This document shows, in pieces, positions 8,008 through 14,615 of a DNA stretch of 27,217 nt (position 1 is its first letter; every line of letters starts with the position of its first letter). Where the stretch lies: the NCBI GenBank assembly GCA_002305955.1, contig DBRH01000010.1:2066-29282 (forward strand). Reading direction: 5' to 3'. A model generated the notes under the pieces. That model had not been told where the DNA came from. It was given only the letters and a program-made list of their open reading frames with translations, and did no database searches. The position numbers and the translations under genes were made by a program. The DNA is from Kosmotogaceae bacterium UBA1373. GTDB taxonomy: Bacteria; Thermotogota; Thermotogae; Petrotogales; Kosmotogaceae.

Positions 8008-8778
8008 ATGAGAAGATCGGCAATAATTGTTTTTTCAGTCTTGACTGTGATTTCTACAATGTTATTTTCCGTCATATCGGAAGATATCGTTTCTATTCCG
8101 GCGATTATAGATGTGGTCAGTATTGAACAGCGTCTGAAGGTTGAGCTGGTAGAAAACGCTTCCACGGGATACACCTGGTCGTATGAAGTCTCCGATCCTT
8201 CCTTTCTGACGCTGGTTTCGAAGGAGACTGCGGAAAGCTCAGTAGACACCCCCGTAATAGCCGGGAGTCCCTCCACCGTCACCTGGCTCTTTTCTCCCAA
8301 CAAGAGCGGCTCCTTTTCTCTGGTTTTCAGGTTGTTCAGAGCATGGGAAGGCGAAGAGACGGCGATCGACGTGAGAGTGTACAACGTCGAAGTTCAGAAC
8401 AGCAGCCTGAGTGAGTGCGTTCCACAGTATGTGACCATTCTCGGCAGTTCGTCCGGAGAGATCGAAATATCGCAGTTGGCCAGGATAGTCCTTCAGGAGA
8501 ACCCTTCAACCGGTTACTCCTGGAAGGCAGAAGTCTTCGATGCAGCCGTGCTTAGAACGGTCGAACGCTCCTTGCTGGCCGAAAGCGATTCACACGAAGC
8601 TACCCCCATTGTTGAGCTGGGAGGTAGTCAGGAAGTTCTCGGCGCGCCGGTTAACGTAGCCTTCGACTTCGAAGCGCTGAAGGCGGGCATCTCTCTTGTG
8701 AGGTTCACTTACTCAAGGCCCTGGGAGGAAAGCGAGCAGGACAAAACGCTGCTCGTTGGAATCAAGGTGGCCAGATAA
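8008..8778 (+). CDS. Secreted tandem chagasin-like (I42) cysteine protease inhibitor
   Basis: A 256-residue protein when started at the ATG at 8008, which has GGAGG at 7994-7998; the open frame reaches back to 7957 without an SD. Residues 1-25 form a signal peptide (MRRS followed by a hydrophobic stretch). Two copies of the chagasin/I42 pattern follow. Copy 1 has the first loop NASTGYTW (50-57), a Pro-Ser-Thr-containing WLF strand (about 87-95) and the last loop FRAWE (110-114). Copy 2 has NPSTGYSW (165-172) and SRPWE (236-240). In chagasin these loops (NPTTGY and RPW/RPF) fill the active-site cleft of papain-like proteases. The second copy keeps the consensus better than the first. The protein would act outside the cytoplasm, on self or foreign cysteine proteases. 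It appears to be monocistronic. Confidence 0.8.
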   Translation: MRRSAIIVFSVLTVISTMLFSVISEDIVSIPAIIDVVSIEQRLKVELVENASTGYTWSYEVSDPSFLTLVSKETAESSVDTPVIAGSPSTVTWLFSPNKSGSFSLVFRLFRAWEGEETAIDVRVYNVEVQNSSLSECVPQYVTILGSSSGEIEISQLARIVLQENPSTGYSWKAEVFDAAVLRTVERSLLAESDSHEATPIVELGGSQEVLGAPVNVAFDFEALKAGISLVRFTYSRPWEESEQDKTLLVGIKVAR

Positions 8779-8887
8779 ACCGGAAGGATCAAGTATCGTC
8801 AACGATTTCGCGTCTTCGACTTAATCGAACATCGAACTGAGAACGATCCCGCGGAGATTTCCCGGTAGTATCATAGTCGTATATCCC

Positions 8888-8915
8888 CTGCGCCGTCCGA
8901 CAAGTCGCGGCGCAG
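8888..8915. repeat. GC-rich inverted repeat before araA
   Basis: CTGCGCCG (8888-8895) pairs with CGGCGCAG (8908-8915), and inside it CGAC (8898-8901) pairs with GTCG (8904-8907), leaving only a TC bulge and an AA loop. The dyad lies across the -35 and spacer of the likely araA promoter. It may be an operator, or a hairpin ending the upstream inhibitor transcript; no T-run follows it on either strand, which argues against a standard terminator. Confidence 0.6.
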
Positions 8916-8925
8916 GATATATACT
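8897..8925 (+). promoter_or_regulatory. Putative araA promoter
   Basis: CCGACA (8897-8902), a 17-base spacer, then TATACT (8920-8925), ending 41 bases before the araA GTG. The -35 is a partial match. The element is embedded in the inverted repeat noted at 8888-8915. Confidence 0.5.
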
Positions 8926-8966
8926 ATTAATAACAGTTCGATTATCTAGAAAGGAGATCGATCACC

Positions 8967-10472
8967 GTGGGAGTTGAAGGTCTCGAAGTATGGTTCATAA
9001 CAGGAAGCCAGGAGCTTTATGGAAAAGAAGTACTGAATAAGGTGGAGAGCAACTCGAAGAAACTGGTCGAGTATCTGAACGACCAGGCCGGGTTGCCGGT
9101 AAAGATCGTATGGAAACCCGTCTTGAAAGAGTCGCGGCAGATCAGAACCCTTATGAACGAAGCCAATGTCGACGACAGATGTATAGGACTGATGGCCTGG
9201 ATGCACACTTTTTCGCCTGGAAAGATGTGGATCGCCGGTCTTAAAGCCTTGAGAAAACCCTTTCTTCACTTTCACACCCAGTTCGACCAGAAGATCCCGT
9301 GGAAGAGCATCGACATGGATTACATGAACACCAACCAGTCGGCCCACGGCGGGAGGGAGTTCGGCTTTACTGCCACCAGGCTAGATATAAGGCGGAAGGT
9401 AATAGCGGGCCACTGGAAGAATCCCGAGATGATCGCAAGAGTTGAAAACTGGATCAGGGCGGCGCTCGGCTGGAATGAAATGCAAAACCTCAAGGTGGCG
9501 AGGCTGGGCGACAACATGAGAGACGTCGCCGTCACCGAAGGCAACAAAGTCGATGCCCAGATAGATCTCGGGTACGAAGTTCACGGCTACGCTATGGGCG
9601 ATTTCATAAAGCTGGTAAAGAAAGTGAAAGAAAGCGAAATAGAAGCTCTCGTAAAACAGTACGGGCAGGAATATCCTCTCACCAGATCCTCTGTCTCCCA
9701 GGAGGAGTTCAAAAGTTCTTTGCACGAGGCGGCAAAGATCGAAATAGCACTCAGACGTTTTCTCGATATGGGTCCGTTCAAAGCCTTCACAACTACTTTT
9801 CAGGATCTGTACGGCCTTCGCCAGCTCCCCGGTCTGGCCGTTCAAAGGCTTATGAGAGACGGCTACGGGTTCGGGGGGGAAGGAGACTGGAAAACGGCCG
9901 CGCTGGTAAGAACGATGAAAGTCATGGCCGCTGGCAGAGACAGGGGAACATCGTTTGTGGAAGATTACATATACCATTTTGAACCGGGCAACATGAAGGA
10001 ACTGGGTTCTCACATGCTCGAAGTGTGTGAATCGCTCGCTGACGGCCCGATTTCCCTCGAAGTTCATCCCCTTTCTATAGGAGACAAAGAGGCTCCGGCG
10101 AGATCGGTTTTCGATTCCAGAGAAGGGGAGGCTGTCCAGGTATGTATCGTAGAGTTCGGAGATAGATTCAGGATGATAGTCAACGAAGTGGAGGTCGTCA
10201 AAAGGCGGCAGGAGGAAGAGATGCCCGGACTTCCGGTAGCCAGAGTGCTGTGGATTCCCAAACCCGATCTCCCGACCGCGGCAACGGCCTGGATACTGGC
10301 AGGAGGAGCGCACCATTCCTGCCTGAGTTACACTGTCAATACCGAGCAACTGGAAGACCTTTGCGAAATGCTCGATATAGAGTTCGTGGTTATAGATAGA
10401 GACACGAAGATCCGTGACTTCAAAAGAGAGCTGAGAAACGGCGAGATCTACTACAAATTGCGAAAACTGTGA
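8967..10472 (+). CDS. araA: L-arabinose isomerase
   Basis: A 501-residue protein, the normal length for AraA (about 496-502), which converts L-arabinose to L-ribulose using a divalent metal. Family signatures are clear along the whole length: VWFITGSQELYG at the N-terminus, GLMAWMHTFSPGKMWI, FLHFHTQFDQKIPW, MDYMNTNQSAHGGREFGF, a Glu-rich metal-site region around EDYIYHFEPGN and LEVHPLSIG, and the C-terminal GGAHHSCLSYTV with the catalytic-site histidines. The GTG start at 8967 has AAGGAG (8951-8956) in front. It is followed 62 bases later by araD in the same direction, so the two are likely co-transcribed. Neither the ribulokinase gene (araB) nor an AraR regulator is adjacent. Confidence 0.97.
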   Translation: MGVEGLEVWFITGSQELYGKEVLNKVESNSKKLVEYLNDQAGLPVKIVWKPVLKESRQIRTLMNEANVDDRCIGLMAWMHTFSPGKMWIAGLKALRKPFLHFHTQFDQKIPWKSIDMDYMNTNQSAHGGREFGFTATRLDIRRKVIAGHWKNPEMIARVENWIRAALGWNEMQNLKVARLGDNMRDVAVTEGNKVDAQIDLGYEVHGYAMGDFIKLVKKVKESEIEALVKQYGQEYPLTRSSVSQEEFKSSLHEAAKIEIALRRFLDMGPFKAFTTTFQDLYGLRQLPGLAVQRLMRDGYGFGGEGDWKTAALVRTMKVMAAGRDRGTSFVEDYIYHFEPGNMKELGSHMLEVCESLADGPISLEVHPLSIGDKEAPARSVFDSREGEAVQVCIVEFGDRFRMIVNEVEVVKRRQEEEMPGLPVARVLWIPKPDLPTAATAWILAGGAHHSCLSYTVNTEQLEDLCEMLDIEFVVIDRDTKIRDFKRELRNGEIYYKLRKL

Positions 10473-10534
10473 TATCGCACTGAACGCAATGTATTCATAA
10501 GTACCGTAGAAGCTTTGCGAAAGGAAGTCGGAGT

Positions 10535-11251
10535 ATGCTGGAAGCACTAAAGGAAAAGGTCTTCAGGGCCAATATGAAGCTGGTCGAGGCCGGTCTCGTG
10601 ATTCTAACATGGGGCAACGCGAGCGGTATTGACCGCAGCAAGGGGTTAATGGTGATAAAGCCCAGCGGGGTGGATTACGACGAACTCTCGCCCGAAAAGA
10701 TGGTGGTGGTCGATTTGAACGGCAACGTCCTGGAGGGAGGGCTGAGGCCTTCCTCCGATACGCCGACCCATATAGTCCTGTACAGGAACTTCGAGGGCAT
10801 CGGCGGCATAGTACACACACATTCAACATGGGCCACGGCCTGGGCTCAATCGAGGTCGCCCATTCCTTCTCTGGGGACGACTCACGCCGATCACTTCCAC
10901 AACGAAATACCCTGCACCAGATTGCTGAGAGAGGAAGAAACGGAAGAAAACTACGAGATGAACACTGGCAGGGTCATCGTTGAAACCTTCGCCAGTAAGG
11001 ATTACTTTAGTACTCCCGGAGTCCTCGTGGCCGGGCATGCTCCCTTCACCTGGGGCAAAAACCTGGATGATGCCGTAAACAACAGCGTGGTTCTCGAAGA
11101 GGTGGCGAGGATGGCCTTTCTGACGAAGATGCTGAAAAGCGACGTTGAAACCCTGCCTGCGCACATAATCGATAAGCATTATTCGAGAAAGCACGGAAAG
11201 AACGCCTACTACGGTCAGAAAAAAGCGCCGGGTGACGCGCCTGACCGGTAA
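10535..11251 (+). CDS. araD: L-ribulose-5-phosphate 4-epimerase
   Basis: A 238-residue class II aldolase-family protein, the usual size for AraD, which converts L-ribulose 5-phosphate into D-xylulose 5-phosphate. Visible features are GNASGIDR (substrate phosphate loop), IKPSGVDYDEL, the zinc ligands in IVHTHSTWATAWAQ, the GTTHADHF segment with two more histidines, and GHAPFTWGK near the C-terminus. The ATG at 10535 has AAAGGAAG upstream (10519-10526). It forms the araA-araD pair; the kinase step between the two reactions must be encoded elsewhere in the genome. Confidence 0.95.
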   Translation: MLEALKEKVFRANMKLVEAGLVILTWGNASGIDRSKGLMVIKPSGVDYDELSPEKMVVVDLNGNVLEGGLRPSSDTPTHIVLYRNFEGIGGIVHTHSTWATAWAQSRSPIPSLGTTHADHFHNEIPCTRLLREEETEENYEMNTGRVIVETFASKDYFSTPGVLVAGHAPFTWGKNLDDAVNNSVVLEEVARMAFLTKMLKSDVETLPAHIIDKHYSRKHGKNAYYGQKKAPGDAPDR

Positions 11252-11305
11252 CAGGTGAATCTGGAGCTGGTTTTCGCAAGAGATTACATCTGAAACAGTT
11301 AAACC

Positions 11306-11554
11306 TCAGGTGCGTGCGCGCCTTCTCTTCCTGTAAGCAAAGTGCAGAATTAAGAAGTAAACGACGCAAACAACGGTGAAGGCGAATATCACGATCATTA
11401 TCAGTTGTACCTTCGTGCTGCTCAAGAACAGCTCTGTGTTGACGGCAATCTGATAAACTGCGTAGAGACTGGCTACCAGCATACAAGCGGCGAGTATGCC
11501 GATCTCCATTCTTCTTTTCTTGATGCGCTCTCTCGTTTCAGGTATTATCCTCAT
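11306..11554 (-). CDS. Small two-helix membrane protein, unknown function
   Basis: An 82-residue protein (85 if the GTG at 11563 is used; the ATG at 11554 is preferred because GGGGTG stands just before it). A basic N-terminus (RERIKKRRME) is followed by two hydrophobic helices (about 20-36 and 48-70) and a very basic tail (RKRRRART), predicting both ends in the cytoplasm. A TATAAT promoter lies about 50 bases upstream. I do not recognise the family. It stands alone between araD and mscL, pointing toward araD. Confidence 0.6.
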   Translation of the reverse strand: MRIIPETRERIKKRRMEIGILAACMLVASLYAVYQIAVNTELFLSSTKVQLIMIVIFAFTVVCVVYFLILHFAYRKRRRART

Positions 11555-11602
11555 GCGGAACACCCCGGCGAATTCGGCGTTAACCTTCGATACAGTAGAG
11601 CT

Positions 11603-11630
11603 ATTATACCAAAATGTACGGGTTTTTCAC
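11603..11630 (-). promoter_or_regulatory. Putative promoter of the small membrane protein gene
   Basis: On the - strand, GTGAAA (11630-11625), a 16-base spacer, then TATAAT (11608-11603), 48 bases before the ATG at 11554. Confidence 0.5.
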
Positions 11631-11748
11631 CCCTTTATTTCATCGCTCTCCACCTCGTTCTTAGCCGTCCTCCGTCGCCGGGAGCCGGGACAAGCGAATA
11701 GCTATTCTTAACTTCCAGTATTAGGCCTTTTGATTCAATTTATGTATA

Positions 11749-11781
11749 TAAAACGACAGAAGCGGCCCGAAGGCCGCTTCT
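11749..11781 (-). terminator. Rho-independent terminator of mscL
   Basis: A perfect 10-bp stem AGAAGCGGCC/GGCCGCTTCT (11758-11767 and 11772-11781) with a tetraloop, followed on the - strand by GTCGTTTT. It lies 12 bases after the mscL stop. Confidence 0.85.
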
Positions 11782-11793
11782 ACAGCAAGATTT

Positions 11794-12246
11794 TTAACCC
11801 TTTTTCCCCAGCTCGGATGTGCAGTTCGGACATCTCGTCGCTTCGATTGGAATCGAAGTGTGACAGAATGGGCATGTCTTCGTCGTTGGAGCGGCCGGAG
11901 CCTCTTCTTTCTTCTGGCGTTCCCTCATCTTGTTTATCTGTCTGATGATCAGGAAAATCACGAATGCCAGAATCAGGAAGTTGATCACGGCGTTTATGAA
12001 GAGGCCGATGTTTATAGTTGCAGCACCGGCCGCCTTTGCTGCCGCGAGTGTTTCGTAACTCCCGCCGGAGAGGTTGATATAAAGGTTACTGAAATCGATG
12101 CCACCCGTGAAGAGACCGAGAATCGGCATTATGATATCATCCACGAGGGATCTAACTATTACCTGAAAGGCGCCCCCGATTATGATACCGACTGCCAGGT
12201 CGATGACATTGCCGCGACTTATGAACTTTTTAAACTCCTTCCACAT
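11794..12246 (-). CDS. mscL: Large-conductance mechanosensitive channel MscL with C-terminal zinc ribbon
   Basis: A 150-residue protein. The N-terminal part is classic MscL: WKEFKKFISRGNVIDLAVGIIIGGAF leads into TM1 (about 14-45), then a periplasmic loop, then TM2 (about 78-101, NIGLFINAVINFLILAFVIF). MscL opens under membrane tension to release solutes during osmotic downshock. In place of the usual short helical bundle, the C-terminus carries an Ala/Pro linker and a small zinc ribbon: C125-x2-C128 and C139-x2-C142 (TRCPNCTSEL). The start at 12246 has GGGGGTGAG just upstream; the open frame extends further but without an SD. A -10 box and a terminator flank it, so it is monocistronic. Confidence 0.95.
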   Translation of the reverse strand: MWKEFKKFISRGNVIDLAVGIIIGGAFQVIVRSLVDDIIMPILGLFTGGIDFSNLYINLSGGSYETLAAAKAAGAATINIGLFINAVINFLILAFVIFLIIRQINKMRERQKKEEAPAAPTTKTCPFCHTSIPIEATRCPNCTSELGKKG

Positions 12247-12279
12247 GGCTCTCACCCCCTCTATTTTGGTGACACTGCG

Positions 12280-12307
12280 ATTATATTCCCAAAAGACTTT
12301 AAAACAA
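12280..12307 (-). promoter_or_regulatory. Putative mscL promoter
   Basis: On the - strand, TTGTTT (12307-12302), a 16-base spacer, TATAAT (12285-12280), 33 bases before the mscL ATG. Confidence 0.55.
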
Positions 12308-12466
12308 AGAAAAAGAGAGACCTGAAAAGCGCTTTTAGAGATGTGTGAGAATCGCTGTATCATGTTTTTCTCGTTCTTGTCAGACCCTAGACCCCACATC
12401 CCGGATCCCGCTCGCCCCTCTGATCTCTCTCCTTCCGACGAATCACGTAGAAATCCAACAGAACTA

Positions 12467-12495
12467 TTGCAATACAAAGTCAGGCATGATAGAAT
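12467..12495 (+). promoter_or_regulatory. Promoter of the tetR-type gene
   Basis: TTGCAA (12467-12472), exactly 17 bases, TAGAAT (12490-12495). The start of transcription would fall inside the operator-like repeat at 12498-12511. Confidence 0.65.
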
Positions 12496-12497
12496 AC

Positions 12498-12511
12498 TAA
12501 CGAACGTTAAA
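12498..12511. promoter_or_regulatory. Probable TetR operator, copy 1
   Basis: TAACGAACGTTAAA, built on the dyad TAACG-AA-CGTTA. It starts three bases after the -10 box of the regulator's own promoter and recurs identically at 13162-13175, so autorepression is likely. Confidence 0.7.
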
Positions 12512-12527
12512 TATAAAGGTGTGTACA

Positions 12528-13115
12528 ATGGCGGAGAAGGATTTAAAAGAGAGAATCAAGGAAGTGGCGGTTGAGCATTTCAACAGAAACGGTTATCACG
12601 GAACGACGATACGCAACATCGCCAACGATGTTGGATGCTCTCTACCGATGATCTATTATTACTACAAGAACAAAAAAGAGTTGTTCGACGAAATAATCAA
12701 AAAGGAGTTTTTCAGCATTATAAAGAAGCAGGCTTCGCTCCTGAAAACCTCGAGTATCATAGATTTCTACACCAGGTTCATCCACGACCTGAACGCCCTG
12801 AATGGCTACGATAAACAGGTTTACCGCCTCGGGATAAAAGTCTATCTCTCCTTCGACGGTGACGATGAATTGATGAATCTAATGGATGAATGGGAAAAGA
12901 CAATACTGCCCAGGCATTACCGGATTCTGCAGCCTCATCTGAAGAACACCGATAACGACACGGCGGTCGTGCGGACACTGGTTCATTTGCTGGAAACGCT
13001 GATCGAGAACATAGTCGTAAAGAACAGATACTTGCCCGAAGAGGAGATCCGGGAAGAAATCGCCATCGTTCTGCGCGGTGTGGACGGTTCAATTCCCGAT
13101 CCGCAATTACACTGA
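12528..13115 (+). CDS. TetR/AcrR-family transcriptional regulator
   Basis: A 195-residue protein from the ATG at 12528; the in-frame GTG at 12519 overlaps the likely SD (AAAGGTG) and is less plausible. The N-terminal helix-turn-helix is typical of TetR: RIKEVAVEHFNRNGYHGTTI, then RNIANDVGCSLPMIYYYYKNKKELFDEII (about 8-57). The remaining ~135 residues are the helical ligand-binding and dimer domain, which gives no ligand clue. It probably binds the repeat TAACGAACGTTAAA that covers its own promoter and stands again before the next gene 84 bases downstream, so both would be released by the same inducer. Confidence 0.92.
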   Translation: MAEKDLKERIKEVAVEHFNRNGYHGTTIRNIANDVGCSLPMIYYYYKNKKELFDEIIKKEFFSIIKKQASLLKTSSIIDFYTRFIHDLNALNGYDKQVYRLGIKVYLSFDGDDELMNLMDEWEKTILPRHYRILQPHLKNTDNDTAVVRTLVHLLETLIENIVVKNRYLPEEEIREEIAIVLRGVDGSIPDPQLH

Positions 13116-13160
13116 ATATAAGCTGGCATATAAAGATGCGGTTTTATCATCTACACTTTA

Positions 13161-13175
13161 TTAACGAACGTTAAA
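13161..13175. promoter_or_regulatory. Probable TetR operator, copy 2
   Basis: The same 14 bases as at 12498-12511, here within a slightly longer dyad TTAACGAACGTTAA, 24 bases before the GTG of the cysteine-rich protein gene. The -10 is not clear (TACACT at 13152-13157 is a candidate). Confidence 0.7.
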
Positions 13176-13198
13176 ACAACAAAGAGGAGAGGAGAAAA

Positions 13199-13648
13199 GT
13201 GGAAATCGAAAAGAGACTCGCAATACTGCAGAACACATACGCGGCATCCGTGGCCGAAGCCGTCAACACATACGACAGGTTAAAAGAGCTGGAGGCTGTA
13301 GTTAAGAGAAGAAAAGAAAGGCAGGCCCAGACTGCTCCATACATGAATCAGCAGCTGGGTATCGAGAGTGTGGAAGATGTCTTCTACAAGCTTTCGGAAA
13401 TCTACGGCTGTGCGAACTGGAAAGTGGAGAAAACAGGTGACGACTACGTCGCCACAGCGACTTCATGTAAGCTCTGCGCGTTGTCCAAGAAGATGGGCGG
13501 GGCAAACCCCTGCAGTGGGTGGTGTCTCGACCCAATGATCGCCATGCTGTCGGCGGCCGTTAAAATCGACTCCAGACACATAACTGTTGAAAGTACTTTA
13601 ATGAAAAGCGATAAATGTAAAATGTTAATTAATACAAAAATTGAATAG
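13199..13648 (+). CDS. Small cysteine-rich protein under TetR control, function unknown
   Basis: A 149-residue protein, GTG start at 13199 with GGAGAGGAG upstream. Residues 1-45 are strongly helical and charged. The second half carries six cysteines: C71, then a cluster C90-x2-C93-x11-C105-x3-C109, and C140, in a beta-rich context (YVATATSCKLC; HITVESTLMKSDKC). This arrangement recalls the V4R or L-2-amino-thiazoline-4-carboxylate hydrolase-type proteins, in which a conserved cysteine cluster precedes a final TLxxGxxxC strand, but the likeness is weak and I do not claim the activity. It may bind a metal, an Fe-S cluster or a small hydrophobic ligand. The operator copy just upstream makes it the most likely target of the TetR gene. 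Confidence 0.7.
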   Translation: MEIEKRLAILQNTYAASVAEAVNTYDRLKELEAVVKRRKERQAQTAPYMNQQLGIESVEDVFYKLSEIYGCANWKVEKTGDDYVATATSCKLCALSKKMGGANPCSGWCLDPMIAMLSAAVKIDSRHITVESTLMKSDKCKMLINTKIE

Positions 13649-13736
13649 CAATTGAAGCTAGCGAATATATAAATTGACTTACGTAGAAGTGTCATATAAA
13701 AAACCGGTGTGATTACGCACAAAAAATTATTTGCTT

Positions 13737-13765
13737 TTTACAGGAAGGCCGACGTAGAATATAAA
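13737..13765 (+). promoter_or_regulatory. Putative promoter of the CPBP protease gene
   Basis: TTTACA (13737-13742), 17 bases, TATAAA (13760-13765). Transcription would start near 13772, which favours the TTG at 13801 over that at 13774 as the start codon. Confidence 0.6.
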
Positions 13766-13800
13766 CGTTTATTTTGGAAAGCAATCGAGGCGATGATCAC

Positions 13801-14550
13801 TTGGAAAACCTAAAACTCAACAGGACGCTATTTGCTATCGGGATGTTCGTAGTGGTATTCGTTACGCAAGTGTTCTTAGGAAGAATCGGACACTATATCG
13901 CCAGTGTGATTTCGTACGGCAAAATCGATCCTTACGATGCTTTTGCGGGCATTTCCATTCACCACATCGTCCAGATGGTTCTTGCCTTGATTATAATCAC
14001 CGTGCTCGGCAAGCTTCTAAAGATCGATTTCTATCTGAAGCCAGGCGACGTAGCCAGAGGAAAGAAATACCTGATAACTTTTACCTCCATCTTTGCCCTT
14101 ATTGCAGTCGCGCTCCACGTTTTCATGTACATCAACAATCAGCTTCCCGTATATACCTTCCCTCTGGACAAAAGGAACGTTCTGGGGACTCTGGGTTTCC
14201 AGTTATTGATAAGCGGGACGTCTGAAGAGATAGTGTTTCGAGCGCTGCCGGTAACTATGCTGGTCTATGCGTTCGGCAAGAGCATCCCGGTCAAGGGTCA
14301 TGTTACGCTGGAAGTCATTCTTGCATCGATCCTGTTCTCGTTGGCCCACACAAAATGGTCGCTGATGCCCTTCAAATTTGAGATGGATACCTTTCAGATA
14401 GTGTATTCCTTTATACTTGGAACGATACAGGGCGTTGTATATCAGAAGAGCAAGAGCATTGTGTATCCGATGCTGATGCATAATATAAGCAATTTCCTGA
14501 TGGTAGGCATGGGGTATCTCTTCACGGCCTTGAAGGCCATCACAAGTTGA
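13801..14550 (+). CDS. CPBP-family intramembrane metalloprotease (CAAX protease/bacteriocin-processing type)
   Basis: A 249-residue protein with about six or seven membrane segments. The family motifs are present in order: EEIVFR (first Glu pair and Arg, near residue 142), FSLAHTKW (the FxxxH motif), and HNISN near the C-terminus (HxxxN). These residues form the membrane-buried active site of the type II CAAX prenyl-endopeptidase (Rce1) relatives. The bacterial substrates are mostly unknown; some members process bacteriocins or act in immunity to them, but no peptide gene is seen here. A TTG start at 13801 is chosen because GAGGCGATG (13787-13795) precedes it. It ends at a shared bidirectional terminator. 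Confidence 0.88.
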   Translation: MENLKLNRTLFAIGMFVVVFVTQVFLGRIGHYIASVISYGKIDPYDAFAGISIHHIVQMVLALIIITVLGKLLKIDFYLKPGDVARGKKYLITFTSIFALIAVALHVFMYINNQLPVYTFPLDKRNVLGTLGFQLLISGTSEEIVFRALPVTMLVYAFGKSIPVKGHVTLEVILASILFSLAHTKWSLMPFKFEMDTFQIVYSFILGTIQGVVYQKSKSIVYPMLMHNISNFLMVGMGYLFTALKAITS

Positions 14551-14571
14551 CCTTGTCACGCTGCGAAATTT

Positions 14572-14600
14572 AAAGAGCGGACCTTACGGTCCGCTCTTTT
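14572..14600. terminator. Bidirectional terminator
   Basis: A perfect 12-bp stem AAAGAGCGGACC/GGTCCGCTCTTT (14572-14583, 14588-14599) with a TTAC loop. T-runs flank it in both directions, so it can end the CPBP gene on the + strand and the secreted-protein operon arriving on the - strand. Confidence 0.92.
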
Positions 14601-14615
14601 ATATGCAAGGGGGGA

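Noticed and set aside
9381..10547. 388-codon open frame antisense to araA
   Set aside because: araA is certain on the + strand; the antisense product has no motif and no SD.
13674..13700. TTGACT ... TATAAA as the promoter of the CPBP protease gene
   Set aside because: The spacer is only 15 bases; the pair TTTACA-17-TATAAA closer to the gene is better.
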